DNA from: Sinanaerobacter chloroacetimidivorans
GTDB taxonomy: Bacteria > Bacillota > Clostridia > Peptostreptococcales > Anaerovoracaceae
Reading direction: 5' to 3'
Length of the DNA: 64,000 bases
NCBI RefSeq assembly: GCF_018128545.1
Contig: NZ_JAGSND010000003.1
Coordinates: 310,001-374,000, forward strand
Below, piece after piece: positions 53,611 to 62,469 of this stretch; positions within the stretch are counted from its first letter, which is position 1; each line of letters starts with the position of its first letter. A model generated the notes under the pieces. The model did not search any database and had not been told where the DNA came from. It was given only the letters and a program-made list of their open reading frames with translations. The position numbers and the translations under genes were made by a program.

Positions 53611-55033
53611 ACACATTAACATGACCATGCTGACAGACTTTTATGAATTAACTATGGCAAACGGTTATTTCGAAACGGGAATGTCAAATGACATTGCTTA
53701 TTTTGACATGTTTTTCAGGAAAATTCCTGACGGAGGCGGCTTCGCCATCGCCGCAGGCCTGGAGCAGATGATTAATTACCTGGACAATTTGAAATTTTAT
53801 GATAGAGATATTGAATATCTAAGAGGGAAAGGCATGTTCAGCGAAGGTTTCTTAGAGTATTTAAGAAACTTCAAGTTTGAATGTGACGTTTGGGCCATTC
53901 CGGAAGGGACCCCAATCTTTCCAGGAGAACCGCTGGTTACGGTCCGAGGGCCTGTTATACAGGCCCAATTCGTAGAAACCATTATGCTGCTTGCGATCAA
54001 CCATCAGAGCCTGATTGCTACCAAGGCAAACCGTATCGTTCGTGCTGCCAAAGGCAGAGGCGTTATGGAGTTTGGTACCAGAAGAGCCCACGGCGGTTCG
54101 GGAGCAGTTCACGGAGCAAGAGCAGCCTATATCGGCGGCTGCATCGGAACGGCCTGCGCGTTGGCAGAAAGAGATTTCGATGTGCCGGCATTGGGCACCA
54201 TGGCACACAGTTGGGTTCAGATGTTCGACAATGAGTATGAAGCATTCAAAACCTATGCTTCCATTTATCCGGAAAACTGCGTATTGCTGGTAGATACCTA
54301 CAATGTGATTAGATCCGGGATCCCTAATGCCATAAAAGTATTTAAGGAAATGAAACCGGCAAAGATGGGAATTCGAATTGACAGCGGAGACGTTACCTAC
54401 CTGACTAAGAAGGCCAGAGCCATGCTGGACAAGGCAGGCCTCAAAGAGTGTTCCATCGTTGTTTCCAATTCCATGGATGAATATATTATTCGGGATGTTA
54501 TCGTTCAGGGAGCCTGCATCGATTCCTTCGGAGTGGGTGAAAGGCTGATCACATCAAAATCGGAACCGGTATTTGGTGGTGTCTATAAACTTGCCGGACT
54601 GGAAAAAGACGGAGTCATCATTCCGAAAATGAAGATCAGTGAAAACGTGGAGAAGATTACGAATCCCGGTTTCAAAACGGTCTATCGACTCTTTGACAAA
54701 GATAGCGACAAAGCCATCGCCGATGTGATTACCCTGGATCATGAGAGCATTCCCGACGGAAGCGAATATGAAATATTCGATCCGCAGATTGTCTGGAAAA
54801 GAAAGAAAATTTCCAATTTCTATGCGAAGAATTTACGGGTACCGATTTTTGACAAGGGAGTCTGTGTCTATAAATCCCCAAGCATCGGTGAAATCAGGGA
54901 TTACTGCAAAGCACAGATCGATACTCTCTGGGAAGAAATTTTAAGATTTGAAAACCCCCATGAATATTATGTGGATCTGTCCAAAGAACTTTGGGAACTG
55001 AAGCACAAGCTCATCGAGGAGTATAAAGAGTAG
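53603..55033 (+). CDS. pncB: Nicotinate phosphoribosyltransferase
   Basis: 476 residues. It joins nicotinate and PRPP to give nicotinate mononucleotide in NAD salvage. Family markers: MLTDFYELTMANGYF at the N-terminus, EFGTRRAHG (phosphoribosyl site), GTMAHSWVQMF with the phosphorylated-type histidine, and GIRIDSGDVTYLTKKAR, GVGERLITSKSEPVFGGVYKL. ATG 53603 overlaps the permease stop (AATGATTGA). No nadD or nadE nearby. Confidence 0.93.
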   Translation: MIEHINMTMLTDFYELTMANGYFETGMSNDIAYFDMFFRKIPDGGGFAIAAGLEQMINYLDNLKFYDRDIEYLRGKGMFSEGFLEYLRNFKFECDVWAIPEGTPIFPGEPLVTVRGPVIQAQFVETIMLLAINHQSLIATKANRIVRAAKGRGVMEFGTRRAHGGSGAVHGARAAYIGGCIGTACALAERDFDVPALGTMAHSWVQMFDNEYEAFKTYASIYPENCVLLVDTYNVIRSGIPNAIKVFKEMKPAKMGIRIDSGDVTYLTKKARAMLDKAGLKECSIVVSNSMDEYIIRDVIVQGACIDSFGVGERLITSKSEPVFGGVYKLAGLEKDGVIIPKMKISENVEKITNPGFKTVYRLFDKDSDKAIADVITLDHESIPDGSEYEIFDPQIVWKRKKISNFYAKNLRVPIFDKGVCVYKSPSIGEIRDYCKAQIDTLWEEILRFENPHEYYVDLSKELWELKHKLIEEYKE

Positions 55034-55204
55034 ATTACTGCGGCATTCGGTATTGAAATCTTTACAACAAAACCTTATAATAAGTTCTTATATAATGAAA
55101 AATAAATTTGTTTAAGCAGCTGGAATCTGCAAATCTTGTCATCATCAGGCAGGGTTTGTAGATTTCATTACATAATCGCCATATAGAAAGGTAAGGTGAT
55201 CAAC

Positions 55205-56272
55205 ATGAAGTATGAATTCAACATCACAAAGACAACGAGCCCAAAGGAGAAACCCAACCCGGATACGCTGGAGTTTGGAACCTTATTTACAGACCACATG
55301 TTTGTCATGAATTATACGGAAGGCAAGGGCTGGCATGATGGAAGGATCGTCCCTTACGGGCCTGTCACTTTGGAACCGGCAGCTGCGGTTTTCCATTATG
55401 CGCAGGAGATGTTTGAAGGCTTAAAGGCCTATAAATCAAAGGAGGGTGACATTCTTTTATTCCGCCCGGACAAAAATGCGGAAAGAACGAACAGAACCAA
55501 CGAGAGAATGTGTATCCCCCTGATCGATGAAGAACTTTATGTGGAAGCCATCAAGGCATTGGTACATGTTGATTCCGACTGGATCCCGCAGAAGGAAGGA
55601 ACTTCTTTATATATCAGACCTTTTATTATTGCCAGTGAGCCGTTTTTAGGTGTAAGAGCATCAAGAGAATATCTCTTTATGATCATTCTCTCCCCTGTGG
55701 GCCCCTATTACAAAGGCGGTCTTGCACCGACAAAGATCTTTGTCGAGGATGAGTATGTTAGAGCCACTCCCGGAGGAACCGGATTTGCCAAAATCGGAGG
55801 AAACTATGCGGCAGGTCTCAAATCACAGGAAAAAGCCCATGACAAGGGCTATTCCCAGGTGCTGTGGCTGGACGGTGCAGAACGAAAATATGTGGAGGAG
55901 ATCGGAACTTCCAATGCGTTTTTCGTCATCGATAATGAAATCATCACAGCTCCGCTGGAGGGAACCATCCTGCCGGGAATTACAAGAGACTCCGTCATTC
56001 AGCTGTTAAAATCCTGGGGCATGAAGGTATCGGAAAGAAGGATCACCATCGAAGATGTCTTCAAGGCCTACGAGGAAGGAAAGCTTTCCGAAGTATTTGC
56101 TTCGGGAACGGCAGCGGTAATATCACCGGTCGGAGAATTGTGCTGGAAGGATCGAAAGATCACCATCCATGACAATCAGATCGGTACCCTTTCACAGAAA
56201 ATATATGATACCCTTTCCGGCATTCAATTAGGAAAGCTGGAGGATCCATTCGGTTGGACGGTAAAGGTTTAG
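55205..56272 (+). CDS. ilvE: Branched-chain amino acid aminotransferase
   Basis: 355 residues from ATG 55205, with AAGGTGAT upstream; GTG 55196 lies inside that site. Fold type IV PLP enzyme of the long BCAT subgroup: YAQEMFEGLKAYK, FIIASEPFLGVRAS, ATPGGTGFAKIGGNYAAGL (the PLP lysine is the K in FAKIGGNYA) and VEEIGTSNAFFV. It interconverts Leu, Ile and Val with their keto acids. It leads the ilvE-ilvB-ilvN-ilvH unit. The 170-nt gap upstream contains an imperfect stem built from AATCTGCAAATC and GTTTGTAGATTTC. Confidence 0.93.
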   Translation: MKYEFNITKTTSPKEKPNPDTLEFGTLFTDHMFVMNYTEGKGWHDGRIVPYGPVTLEPAAAVFHYAQEMFEGLKAYKSKEGDILLFRPDKNAERTNRTNERMCIPLIDEELYVEAIKALVHVDSDWIPQKEGTSLYIRPFIIASEPFLGVRASREYLFMIILSPVGPYYKGGLAPTKIFVEDEYVRATPGGTGFAKIGGNYAAGLKSQEKAHDKGYSQVLWLDGAERKYVEEIGTSNAFFVIDNEIITAPLEGTILPGITRDSVIQLLKSWGMKVSERRITIEDVFKAYEEGKLSEVFASGTAAVISPVGELCWKDRKITIHDNQIGTLSQKIYDTLSGIQLGKLEDPFGWTVKV

Positions 56273-56299
56273 CCCCAAGACTTGACAAGGAGAAGAACT

Positions 56300-57919
56300 A
56301 TGATTACAGGAGCAGAAGCCATCGTTAGAAGCTTGGAACTGGAAGGAGTAGAGGTAATTTTCGGTTACCCCGGCGCCACAGTGTGCCCTCTCTACGACAA
56401 GCTATCAAAATCTACTAAGATTAAACATATCCTGGTAAGACATGAGCAGCACGCGGGCCATGAAGCAAGTGGCTATGCCAGAATCAAAAAACGTCCGGGA
56501 GTCTGCATTACAACCTCAGGCCCGGGTGCTACGAATCTGATTACTGCTCTTGGTACCGCCTATATGGACAGCATCCCGCTTGTAGCGATAACAGGGCAGG
56601 TATCCAGCGATCTTCTGGGAAGAGATGTTTTCCAGGAAGCGGATATGACAGGAGCCTCCGAGCCCTTCACAAAATACAGTTACCTGGTAAAAAATGCTGC
56701 CGACTTGCCCAGAATTATAAAAGAAGCGTTTCATATCGCTTCCACCGGAAGGCCGGGTCCGGTTTTGATCGATATCCCGGTAAACGTGCAGAATCATAAA
56801 TTTGATTTCTATTACCCCGATGAGGTGGAACTGAGAGGATATAAACCTACTATTAAGGGTCATGCGGGCCAGATCAAACGGGTAATGAAAGCCATCAATC
56901 ATGCAGAAAGACCTTTAATTTGCGTAGGCGGCGGAATTTTCGCCGCAGGGGGTCAGGAGGTATTCCGCCAGTTTATCGAAACACTGAACATCCCAGTGGT
57001 ATCTACCATGATGGGAATCGGAGCGGTTCCTACCGCACATCCTCTTTACATGGGCATGCTGGGAATGCACGGAAAATCCATTGCCAATCAGGCGATTTCC
57101 GATTCGGATCTTCTGATTATCATCGGGGCCAGAGTTTCAGACAGAGCTGTGCTGCTTCCCGCAGCAGTAGGGAAAAGTACGAAAATCGTACACATCGATA
57201 TTGACCCCGCGGAGATCGGCAAAAATCTCAGCACATTTATTCCCGTTGTAGGGGATGCTAAGGAAGTTCTAAATCAGATTCTGGATGCGGAACCATCCAG
57301 AAAAGCCGATGAATGGACCGACATGTTAAAACAGAAAAAATCAAAATTAGTTTTGGATTATGATCCCAGATCCTATGGTATCAACCCGAAAGCTTTTGTA
57401 AATATGCTTTCCAAGAAACTACCGGACGATAATATCTACTGCGCCGATGTCGGCCAGAATCAGATCTGGTCTGCAGCAAACTGTGACGTCAGGGAGGGAA
57501 GATTTCTTACCTCCGGCGGAATGGGAACCATGGGCTATTCCATTCCGGCAGCTATCGGAGCGAAAACCGCAGCACCGGACAAAACCGTCGTCGCCGTTTG
57601 CGGAGACGGATCCTTCCAGATGCAGATGATGGAGCTCGGTACCATTTGTCAGCACAATGTAGATATAAAGATCGTCGTGATGAAAAATCAGAAGCTTGGC
57701 TTGGTCTGTGAAATTCAAAAGACAGCCTACAAAAATAATATAACTGCCGTAGATCTTTGCGGCAGCCCTGATGTGACGGCTATTGCCGGTGCTTACGGCA
57801 TACCGGCGAAAAGCATCAGCAGTATGGAGGAAGCGGAACGTGCAATTGAGGAAATGCTTAACCACAAAGGCACCTTCCTGTTGGAGTGTATCGTAGATGA
57901 AAAGGAATCATCAGTTTGA
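56300..57919 (+). CDS. ilvB: Acetolactate synthase large subunit
   Basis: 539 residues from ATG 56300, with AAGGAGAAG upstream. ThDP enzyme: catalytic glutamate in VRHEQHAGHEASGYAR, the SGPGATNLITALGTAYMDS stretch, QVSSDLLGRDVFQEAD, FAD-binding middle domain, and the C-terminal ThDP motif GDGSFQMQMMELGTICQHNVDIKIVVMKN. It makes acetolactate or acetohydroxybutyrate from pyruvate. The usual GxFQE is FQEAD here. Its stop overlaps the leader of the following subunit gene. Confidence 0.94.
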   Translation: MITGAEAIVRSLELEGVEVIFGYPGATVCPLYDKLSKSTKIKHILVRHEQHAGHEASGYARIKKRPGVCITTSGPGATNLITALGTAYMDSIPLVAITGQVSSDLLGRDVFQEADMTGASEPFTKYSYLVKNAADLPRIIKEAFHIASTGRPGPVLIDIPVNVQNHKFDFYYPDEVELRGYKPTIKGHAGQIKRVMKAINHAERPLICVGGGIFAAGGQEVFRQFIETLNIPVVSTMMGIGAVPTAHPLYMGMLGMHGKSIANQAISDSDLLIIIGARVSDRAVLLPAAVGKSTKIVHIDIDPAEIGKNLSTFIPVVGDAKEVLNQILDAEPSRKADEWTDMLKQKKSKLVLDYDPRSYGINPKAFVNMLSKKLPDDNIYCADVGQNQIWSAANCDVREGRFLTSGGMGTMGYSIPAAIGAKTAAPDKTVVAVCGDGSFQMQMMELGTICQHNVDIKIVVMKNQKLGLVCEIQKTAYKNNITAVDLCGSPDVTAIAGAYGIPAKSISSMEEAERAIEEMLNHKGTFLLECIVDEKESSV

Positions 57920-57935
57920 AATGGAGGATAAAACT

Positions 57936-58406
57936 ATGAGACATGTATTATCTGCACTTGTCAATAATACGCCTGGTGTAACCAGCAGAGTTTCAGGCTT
58001 ATTCAGACGCCGAGGCTATAATATTGATTCTTTTATAGGAAGTTCCACAGAAGATGAAAGATTTTCCCGATTGACCATCGTTGTTCGGGGCGATGATATT
58101 GTCATCGCTCAGGTGATCAGCCAGCTGGAAAAGCTGGAGGACATTATTTCTATTGAAGATATCAGCCCGGAAAGCATGATCAGCAAGGTTCTTTTAATAA
58201 TGAAGGTGAAAGCCGAGGTAAAGGATCGGGTTGGCATTATCGTAGTCGCAAATGCATGTAATGCAAGAGTCATAGAAATGAGTTCGGAATATTTGATTTT
58301 AGAGGCATTGGATACGGAAGACAGAATCAGCGAGATGATTGAGATCTTTAAACCTTATGGCATTATTGAGCTGGTGAAGACAGGCGTAGTAGCAATGAAG
58401 AGGTAG
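57936..58406 (+). CDS. ilvN: Acetolactate synthase small (regulatory) subunit, first copy
   Basis: 156 residues from ATG 57936, with GGAGG 8 nt upstream. N-terminal ACT domain HVLSALVNNTPGVTSRVSGLFRRRGYNIDS and C-terminal ALS_ss_C part. It binds valine at the ACT interface and stimulates the catalytic subunit. It differs clearly from the next gene (about one third of residues in the first 60 are changed), so these are two paralogues and not an assembly repeat. Four bases separate them. Confidence 0.92.
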   Translation: MRHVLSALVNNTPGVTSRVSGLFRRRGYNIDSFIGSSTEDERFSRLTIVVRGDDIVIAQVISQLEKLEDIISIEDISPESMISKVLLIMKVKAEVKDRVGIIVVANACNARVIEMSSEYLILEALDTEDRISEMIEIFKPYGIIELVKTGVVAMKR

Positions 58407-58410
58407 AGAT

Positions 58411-58896
58411 ATGAAACATACGATATCGGTATTGGTAGAGAATAAGGCTGGAGTTTTGTCCAGAATTTCAGGGCTCTTTGCCCGGAGAGGATTCAACATC
58501 GACAGCTTGGCAGTGGGAACCACGGAAGATAAGCAGATCTCCAGAATTACGCTGCTGGTAGACGGTGACGACTATATCGCTGAGCAGGTCACCAAGCAGC
58601 TGAATAAGCAAATCGATGTCATCAAGGTAAGAAAGCTCAACCAGGATGAAATCACCAGAAGAGAGCTCGCTTTGGTGAAGGTGAAAATGTCTGTGGCTCA
58701 AAGAGGGGAAATTATTGATATCGTTAAAATTATGGAAGGGAAAATCGTAGACATTTCCCATACCACATTAACGGTTGAGATGAGCGACAGGCCGGAGAAG
58801 ATCGACCTTCTCATTGAATTGCTGTCTCATTACAATCTTCAGGAGGTGGCCCGAACCGGAACCATCGCACTGCAGAAGGGCGCAGACATCGTATAA
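58411..58896 (+). CDS. ilvH: Acetolactate synthase small (regulatory) subunit, second copy
   Basis: 161 residues, the classic IlvH/IlvN: HTISVLVENKAGVLSRISGLFARRGFNIDSLAVG (ACT domain), TRRELALVKVKMS at the start of the C-terminal domain, and ARTGTIALQKG at the end. It follows the first copy with GGTAGAGAT upstream. Both match one family from end to end. ilvC and a biosynthetic ilvD are not in this unit. Confidence 0.94.
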   Translation: MKHTISVLVENKAGVLSRISGLFARRGFNIDSLAVGTTEDKQISRITLLVDGDDYIAEQVTKQLNKQIDVIKVRKLNQDEITRRELALVKVKMSVAQRGEIIDIVKIMEGKIVDISHTTLTVEMSDRPEKIDLLIELLSHYNLQEVARTGTIALQKGADIV

Positions 58897-58907
58897 AGAA
58901 ATTTTTG

Positions 58908-58950
58908 AACCTCCTGGCTGATGCAGTGAAAACATCAATTAGGAGGTTTT
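58908..58950 (+). terminator. Intrinsic terminator after the ilv unit
   Basis: AACCTCCT (58908-58915) pairs with AGGAGGTT (58941-58948), with an inner TGATG/CATCA stem, followed by TTTT. Confidence 0.9.
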
Positions 58951-59016
58951 AAAATGAAATTTTTCCCCTATATAAATTTTTTAGAATGTTTCCTTTTGTG
59001 ATATGCCCAAAAGCTG

Positions 59017-59613
59017 TTATCTGAAAGGCAAGGTAACAATATAACCTACGTAATAAAATAACTCCCGCAGGAAGAAAGGCAGCTTACTGCCGAAAGTTTT
59101 ATAAACAGAACTCGGAGTAGGGGAGGAATAAGCTTCCATACCGATAGTTTCCGCTATGAAAAGGGCTCTTTTCATATGCAGCGGATCACTTACAATGGTA
59201 AAGGATTTCAAATGATTTTCATTTGCGATTTCATATGCATATTTAAGATTTTCTTCCGTGATTTTTGATTTTGTTTCAATGAAAATATCTTCCTCGTTGA
59301 CATCGTTTTGAATGGCATATTCCCTTGCCGCCTCCGACTCCGCAAATTCGTCTCCTTTGCTTTTGCCGCCGGTAAATATTATTTTATCTACATAATCATT
59401 CTTGTAAAGCCAAATGGCGTGATTGATCCTTTCCCGAAAAACGGGAGAAGGTTCGTTCCCCCAGACAGCAGCGCCAAGCACCACAGCTGCATCGGTTTTT
59501 ACGTATTGAACCTGGTTGCTGAATGACCAAATACTGATTGCCGAGTGACCTATAAAAATCAGAAAAATGATGATGACAGCACAGGACAACCGGAACCAAA
59601 ATTTCTTTCTCAT
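59017..59613 (-). CDS. YdcF family (DUF218) membrane-anchored protein
   Basis: 198 residues. One N-terminal hydrophobic helix (about 9-30), then the DUF218 fold: DAAVVLGAAVWGNEPSPVFRERINHA, IIFTGGKSKGDEFAESEAAREYA and TIVSDPLHMKRALFIAE. Related proteins (YdcF, SanA, ElyC) act in envelope metabolism, some in wall precursor or vancomycin sensitivity; the reaction is unknown. It is on the minus strand, 68 nt past the small membrane gene and probably in the same transcript. Confidence 0.85.
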   Translation of the reverse strand: MRKKFWFRLSCAVIIIFLIFIGHSAISIWSFSNQVQYVKTDAAVVLGAAVWGNEPSPVFRERINHAIWLYKNDYVDKIIFTGGKSKGDEFAESEAAREYAIQNDVNEEDIFIETKSKITEENLKYAYEIANENHLKSFTIVSDPLHMKRALFIAETIGMEAYSSPTPSSVYKTFGSKLPFFLRELFYYVGYIVTLPFR

Positions 59614-59681
59614 TGTCTACTCCGAATAAAAATCTATTCCTGATCCTTACTTTAAAATTTACTATTTCTATTCCTAAGCTT

Positions 59682-60005
59682 TTACTCCAAATCCTGAATA
59701 TTCATTTTCCCAAGCTCTTTCTTTCTTTTGTATTTTTCCCTGCATGCAAAATAGATTCCCAGATAAATAAGGGTAGGAATATTGGACAGTAAGAAGGTGG
59801 ATACCAGCATAGCGAAGATATCCCAGCTGCTCATACCGTCATAAACGGCAAGGGAGAAAACCATAAGCAGAGAATAGCCGAAAAACAGGAACGGTAAAAT
59901 CAAGCCCGGCCATCTGCTTTCTCTTTTGGATAAAAAGATTTGCAGCAAGATCCCTCCTGCCAAAATCAACAGTAAAATGATGATACTGATGCTCGCAATC
60001 GCCAT
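59682..60005 (-). CDS. Small membrane protein next to a DUF2089-like regulator
   Basis: 107 residues with three hydrophobic helices (about 4-24, 32-54, 62-90) and a Lys/Arg-rich cytoplasmic tail (REKYKRKKELGK). Its start codon abuts the stop of the regulator, so the two are translationally coupled and probably act together. No motif points to a function. Confidence 0.6.
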   Translation of the reverse strand: MAIASISIIILLLILAGGILLQIFLSKRESRWPGLILPFLFFGYSLLMVFSLAVYDGMSSWDIFAMLVSTFLLSNIPTLIYLGIYFACREKYKRKKELGKMNIQDLE

Positions 60006-60308
60006 CTATTGATCCTCCTTTTTCATTTTCTTGTATTCATTGATTAGAATTTTTGCGGCTTCGAAATCAACCTTTTCATTCACTGCAAGCCGCTTGATTA
60101 ATGCAATATAAGGCTCATTTGCCGTATCTTCGCTGATTTGAATTTTCTGTATCAGCTTATCAAGCCTGAGCCGAACCGTAGGATAAGTGACACTGTATTG
60201 GCTCGCTATTTCTTTCAGCGAACCGGATGCCAAAATAAATTTTTTGATAAAAGAAATATCCTCATCGTCAAGATTTATCATCCATTCGGGAACAATTTCG
60301 ATTGCCAT
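60006..60308 (-). CDS. DUF2089-like helix-turn-helix regulator
   Basis: 100 residues. The segment SLKEIASQYSVTYPTVRLRLDKLIQ (about 30-54) is a helix-turn-helix followed by short helices, matching the C-terminal part of DUF2089 proteins; the N-terminal zinc-finger region of longer members is missing. AGGTTACC-type spacing gives GGAGGTTACC just upstream on the minus strand. A 15-bp-arm palindrome covers its promoter and suggests autoregulation. Confidence 0.75.
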   Translation of the reverse strand: MAIEIVPEWMINLDDEDISFIKKFILASGSLKEIASQYSVTYPTVRLRLDKLIQKIQISEDTANEPYIALIKRLAVNEKVDFEAAKILINEYKKMKKEDQ

Positions 60309-60320
60309 AGGTAACCTCCA

Positions 60321-60361
60321 ACTTTAATAATATTAAGTATAATATATAATATTATTAAAGT
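60321..60361. promoter_or_regulatory. Large palindromic operator upstream of the DUF2089-like gene
   Basis: Perfect inverted repeat ACTTTAATAATATTA (60321-60335) and TAATATTATTAAAGT (60347-60361) around an 11-nt centre that includes TATAAT. A further half-site, ACTTTAATAAAAT, starts at about 60378. It lies where the promoter of the minus-strand gene should be. Confidence 0.65.
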
Positions 60362-60524
60362 CTATAGTGAATTATAACTTTAATAAAATAACATGAACTG
60401 CCGGCAAGGCAACCTGCAAATGAGCAGCGATACAGACAGGCGATCTGTGCAAAACCTGCATAAGTGCAAATATTACCTGCGTTTCATAGAGTTACCATTG
60501 GATTCCTCAGCAATATTGCATTAA

Positions 60525-60644
60525 AATGTTGCTATAGCCGAATCTCCGAAAAGGAGTACCGGGGAACTAATCTTGGGGTGAAGCTTTCACAAGCGGGGTA
60601 ACCTCTACCCTAATCCGTCAACTAACCTGGAAGGCAAGAGGAGG
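60525..60644 (+). promoter_or_regulatory. c-di-AMP riboswitch (ydaO-yuaA type) before the LysM/SleB gene
   Basis: Conserved blocks in order: GCCGAATCTCC (60537-60547), ACCGGGGAACTAATCTTGG (about 60558-60576) with GGGGTGAAG, CGGGGTAACCTC, and CCTAATCCGTCAACTAACC (about 60609-60627) with GGCAAG. The 3' strand GCAA can pair with TTGC at 60529-60532 and directly abuts the ribosome site GAGGAGG (60638-60644), so control is probably at translation. This is the classic target class, wall hydrolases. Confidence 0.8.
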
Positions 60645-60649
60645 ATACA

Positions 60650-61660
60650 ATGATGAAATCTAAGAGAATGAAATCGATTCTGTTAAAAGCAGGTTTCGCT
60701 CTGGGGCTGTCGCTGGCTATTTCGGCCCATGCTTATGCAGCCACCTATACAACGGTAAGCGGTGATTCTTTATACAAGATAAGCCAGATCTACTATACTA
60801 CCGTAGACAACTTAATGAATAGAAATAACCTTACAAACTATTCTTTAGATATCGGACAGACTTTAAATGTCCCCAGCAGTACCCATACGGTGCAGAGAGG
60901 GGATACACTGTTTTTCATAGCCCAAAGGTACAAAATACCATTTAACACCATCAGGCGTGCAAACAATATCTATACAGATGAACTTCACATCGGACAGATC
61001 GTGAATGTCCCTCAGCCTGCCGGATTAACAGCCGGAGCACCGCTAAGTGATCTGTCAGCCGTATCCGGTACATCAGGAGCAGCGCTAACATCAGCAGCGG
61101 ATACGCTGATATCTGCTCTAGCATCTGCAGTATCATCTGAATCATCATCTGAACCATCATTTGAACCATCATCTGAACCATCATTTGAAGTCGCACCATT
61201 ATCTGATTCGGCGGCAGCAACCGATACACCGCCGGCTGCCAAAATCAATACAGCAGAAAGCGAGCCTGCAGCAGGCGAAGCTGTGGAAACAGCGTACTCA
61301 GCCAGCGATTTGGACTTGCTGTCCAGACTTATAATGGCTGAAGCCCAAGCTGAGCCCTATGATGCAAAAGTAGCTGTAGGCGCAGTCGTGATGAACAGGG
61401 TAAAGGCCGGATCCTTCCCGGATTCCGTTTCAGATGTTATTTATCAGAACATTAATGGTTATTATCAATTCACTCCGGTGGTAAACGGCTGGATCGACAA
61501 GCCGGCAAATGCGGATTGCATAAAAGCGGCAAAAGCAGCCTTAAGCGGTGTTGATCCTACGAACGAATCATTGTTCTATTACGACAATACCACTACAAAT
61601 CCATGGATCTTAGCCAAACCTGTTTCAACAAAGATCGGAAACATGGTATATGCATATTAA
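60650..61660 (+). CDS. Secreted LysM and SleB-type cell wall hydrolase
   Basis: 336 residues. Signal peptide ending AHAYA (cut near residue 30-31), two LysM peptidoglycan-binding domains (about 32-76 and 78-122), a Ser/Glu/Pro linker with SSEPSFEP repeats (about 150-190), and a hydrolase_2/SleB domain (about 225-336) starting LLSRLIMAEAQAEPYDAKVAVGAVVMNRV with the likely catalytic glutamate in MAEA. It cuts peptidoglycan, as in spore cortex lysis or wall remodelling. It follows a c-di-AMP riboswitch, whose signal is tied to wall and osmotic balance. GAGGAGG precedes ATG 60650. Confidence 0.93.
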   Translation: MMKSKRMKSILLKAGFALGLSLAISAHAYAATYTTVSGDSLYKISQIYYTTVDNLMNRNNLTNYSLDIGQTLNVPSSTHTVQRGDTLFFIAQRYKIPFNTIRRANNIYTDELHIGQIVNVPQPAGLTAGAPLSDLSAVSGTSGAALTSAADTLISALASAVSSESSSEPSFEPSSEPSFEVAPLSDSAAATDTPPAAKINTAESEPAAGEAVETAYSASDLDLLSRLIMAEAQAEPYDAKVAVGAVVMNRVKAGSFPDSVSDVIYQNINGYYQFTPVVNGWIDKPANADCIKAAKAALSGVDPTNESLFYYDNTTTNPWILAKPVSTKIGNMVYAY

Positions 61661-61721
61661 CATGTATAGATCAATTCCCGGATAAATATTGAAGTTGAAA
61701 ACATAATCTTATAGATGATTA

Positions 61722-61802
61722 TGCACCTGTCTGGTAAATTCTCTTGGCAGCCGACTGTCCGTGTCGGGTTCGGGAGAAGAAGACCGGCAGGTGCTTTTTT
61801 AG
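61722..61802 (+). terminator. Long structured terminator after the hydrolase gene
   Basis: GCACCTG (about 61723-61729) pairs with CAGGTGC (about 61789-61795), followed by TTTTTTA. Inside, TTCTC/GAGAA and CCGAC-TGTCCGT-GTCGG stack into one long imperfect hairpin of about 75 nt, unusually large for a simple terminator. Confidence 0.65.
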
Positions 61803-61872
61803 TGATGAATCTGTACCCGAAGCAATGATGACTTCATATTATACAGAAGAAATATTGAAAGGGGCTTATAAT

Positions 61873-62469
61873 ATGAAGTGCCAAGAGCGTGAACTGATAA
61901 CCCTGCCTGTTGATGAAGGGTTTTCTTTTACTTATGAGCAAATGAATATCAATAATACATTTCAGAAATTATGGTTTCTGCTTGCCGTATTTATGAGAAA
62001 TTATATATATGCCGTCATGTTGAATTTGCCCAGTGAGGAAGCAGTGGCCGAAAGATTATACCAAGTGCCCGCCGATTTCCGGAATGCTCTTCAAATTTTT
62101 TATGGAACAGAAATAGCCGGTATGTTCAACAATATGTTTACAAATTTCCTGACAAAACCAGCGAGTATTATGGAAGGAATGAAAACGAACAATCAAGAGC
62201 TTGTAAATCAAGGTACGCAAGAATGGTATCAAACAGCCGGAGAGATCGCAGCCTTTCTAGACAGGATCAACCTTTTTTGGGATGAAAATCAATGGAGATA
62301 TTTATTAAATCAGTACATCAGCCTGAATATTGAAATGATCCTCGCCATTGCTACGGGAGATTATCGGAAAGAAATTCAAATTTACGAAAGGATTTTTGAT
62401 CTCACCTCTATCATGGGAACCTATATGGCACGGGGAATCATTGCAAGAGAATTGCAGAGAAGCAGCTGA
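61873..62469 (+). CDS. Uncharacterised helical protein
   Basis: 198 residues from ATG 61873, with AAAGGGGC 8 nt upstream; an open frame from 61744 passes through the terminator and is not used. All-helical pattern: LWFLLAVFMRNYIYAVMLNL, YGTEIAGMFNNMFTNFL, EWYQTAGEIAAFLDRINLFW, LLNQYISLNIEMILAIATGDY. It resembles a widespread Firmicute family of predicted helical bundles with the order R-NYI, YYG, W-NA-EIA-FL-N-W, and no known function. No signal peptide. Confidence 0.65.
   Translation: MKCQERELITLPVDEGFSFTYEQMNINNTFQKLWFLLAVFMRNYIYAVMLNLPSEEAVAERLYQVPADFRNALQIFYGTEIAGMFNNMFTNFLTKPASIMEGMKTNNQELVNQGTQEWYQTAGEIAAFLDRINLFWDENQWRYLLNQYISLNIEMILAIATGDYRKEIQIYERIFDLTSIMGTYMARGIIARELQRSS

Noticed and set aside
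58941-58999. 15-codon reading frame behind AGGAGG
   Set aside because: The AGGAGG is the 3' arm of the ilv terminator hairpin.
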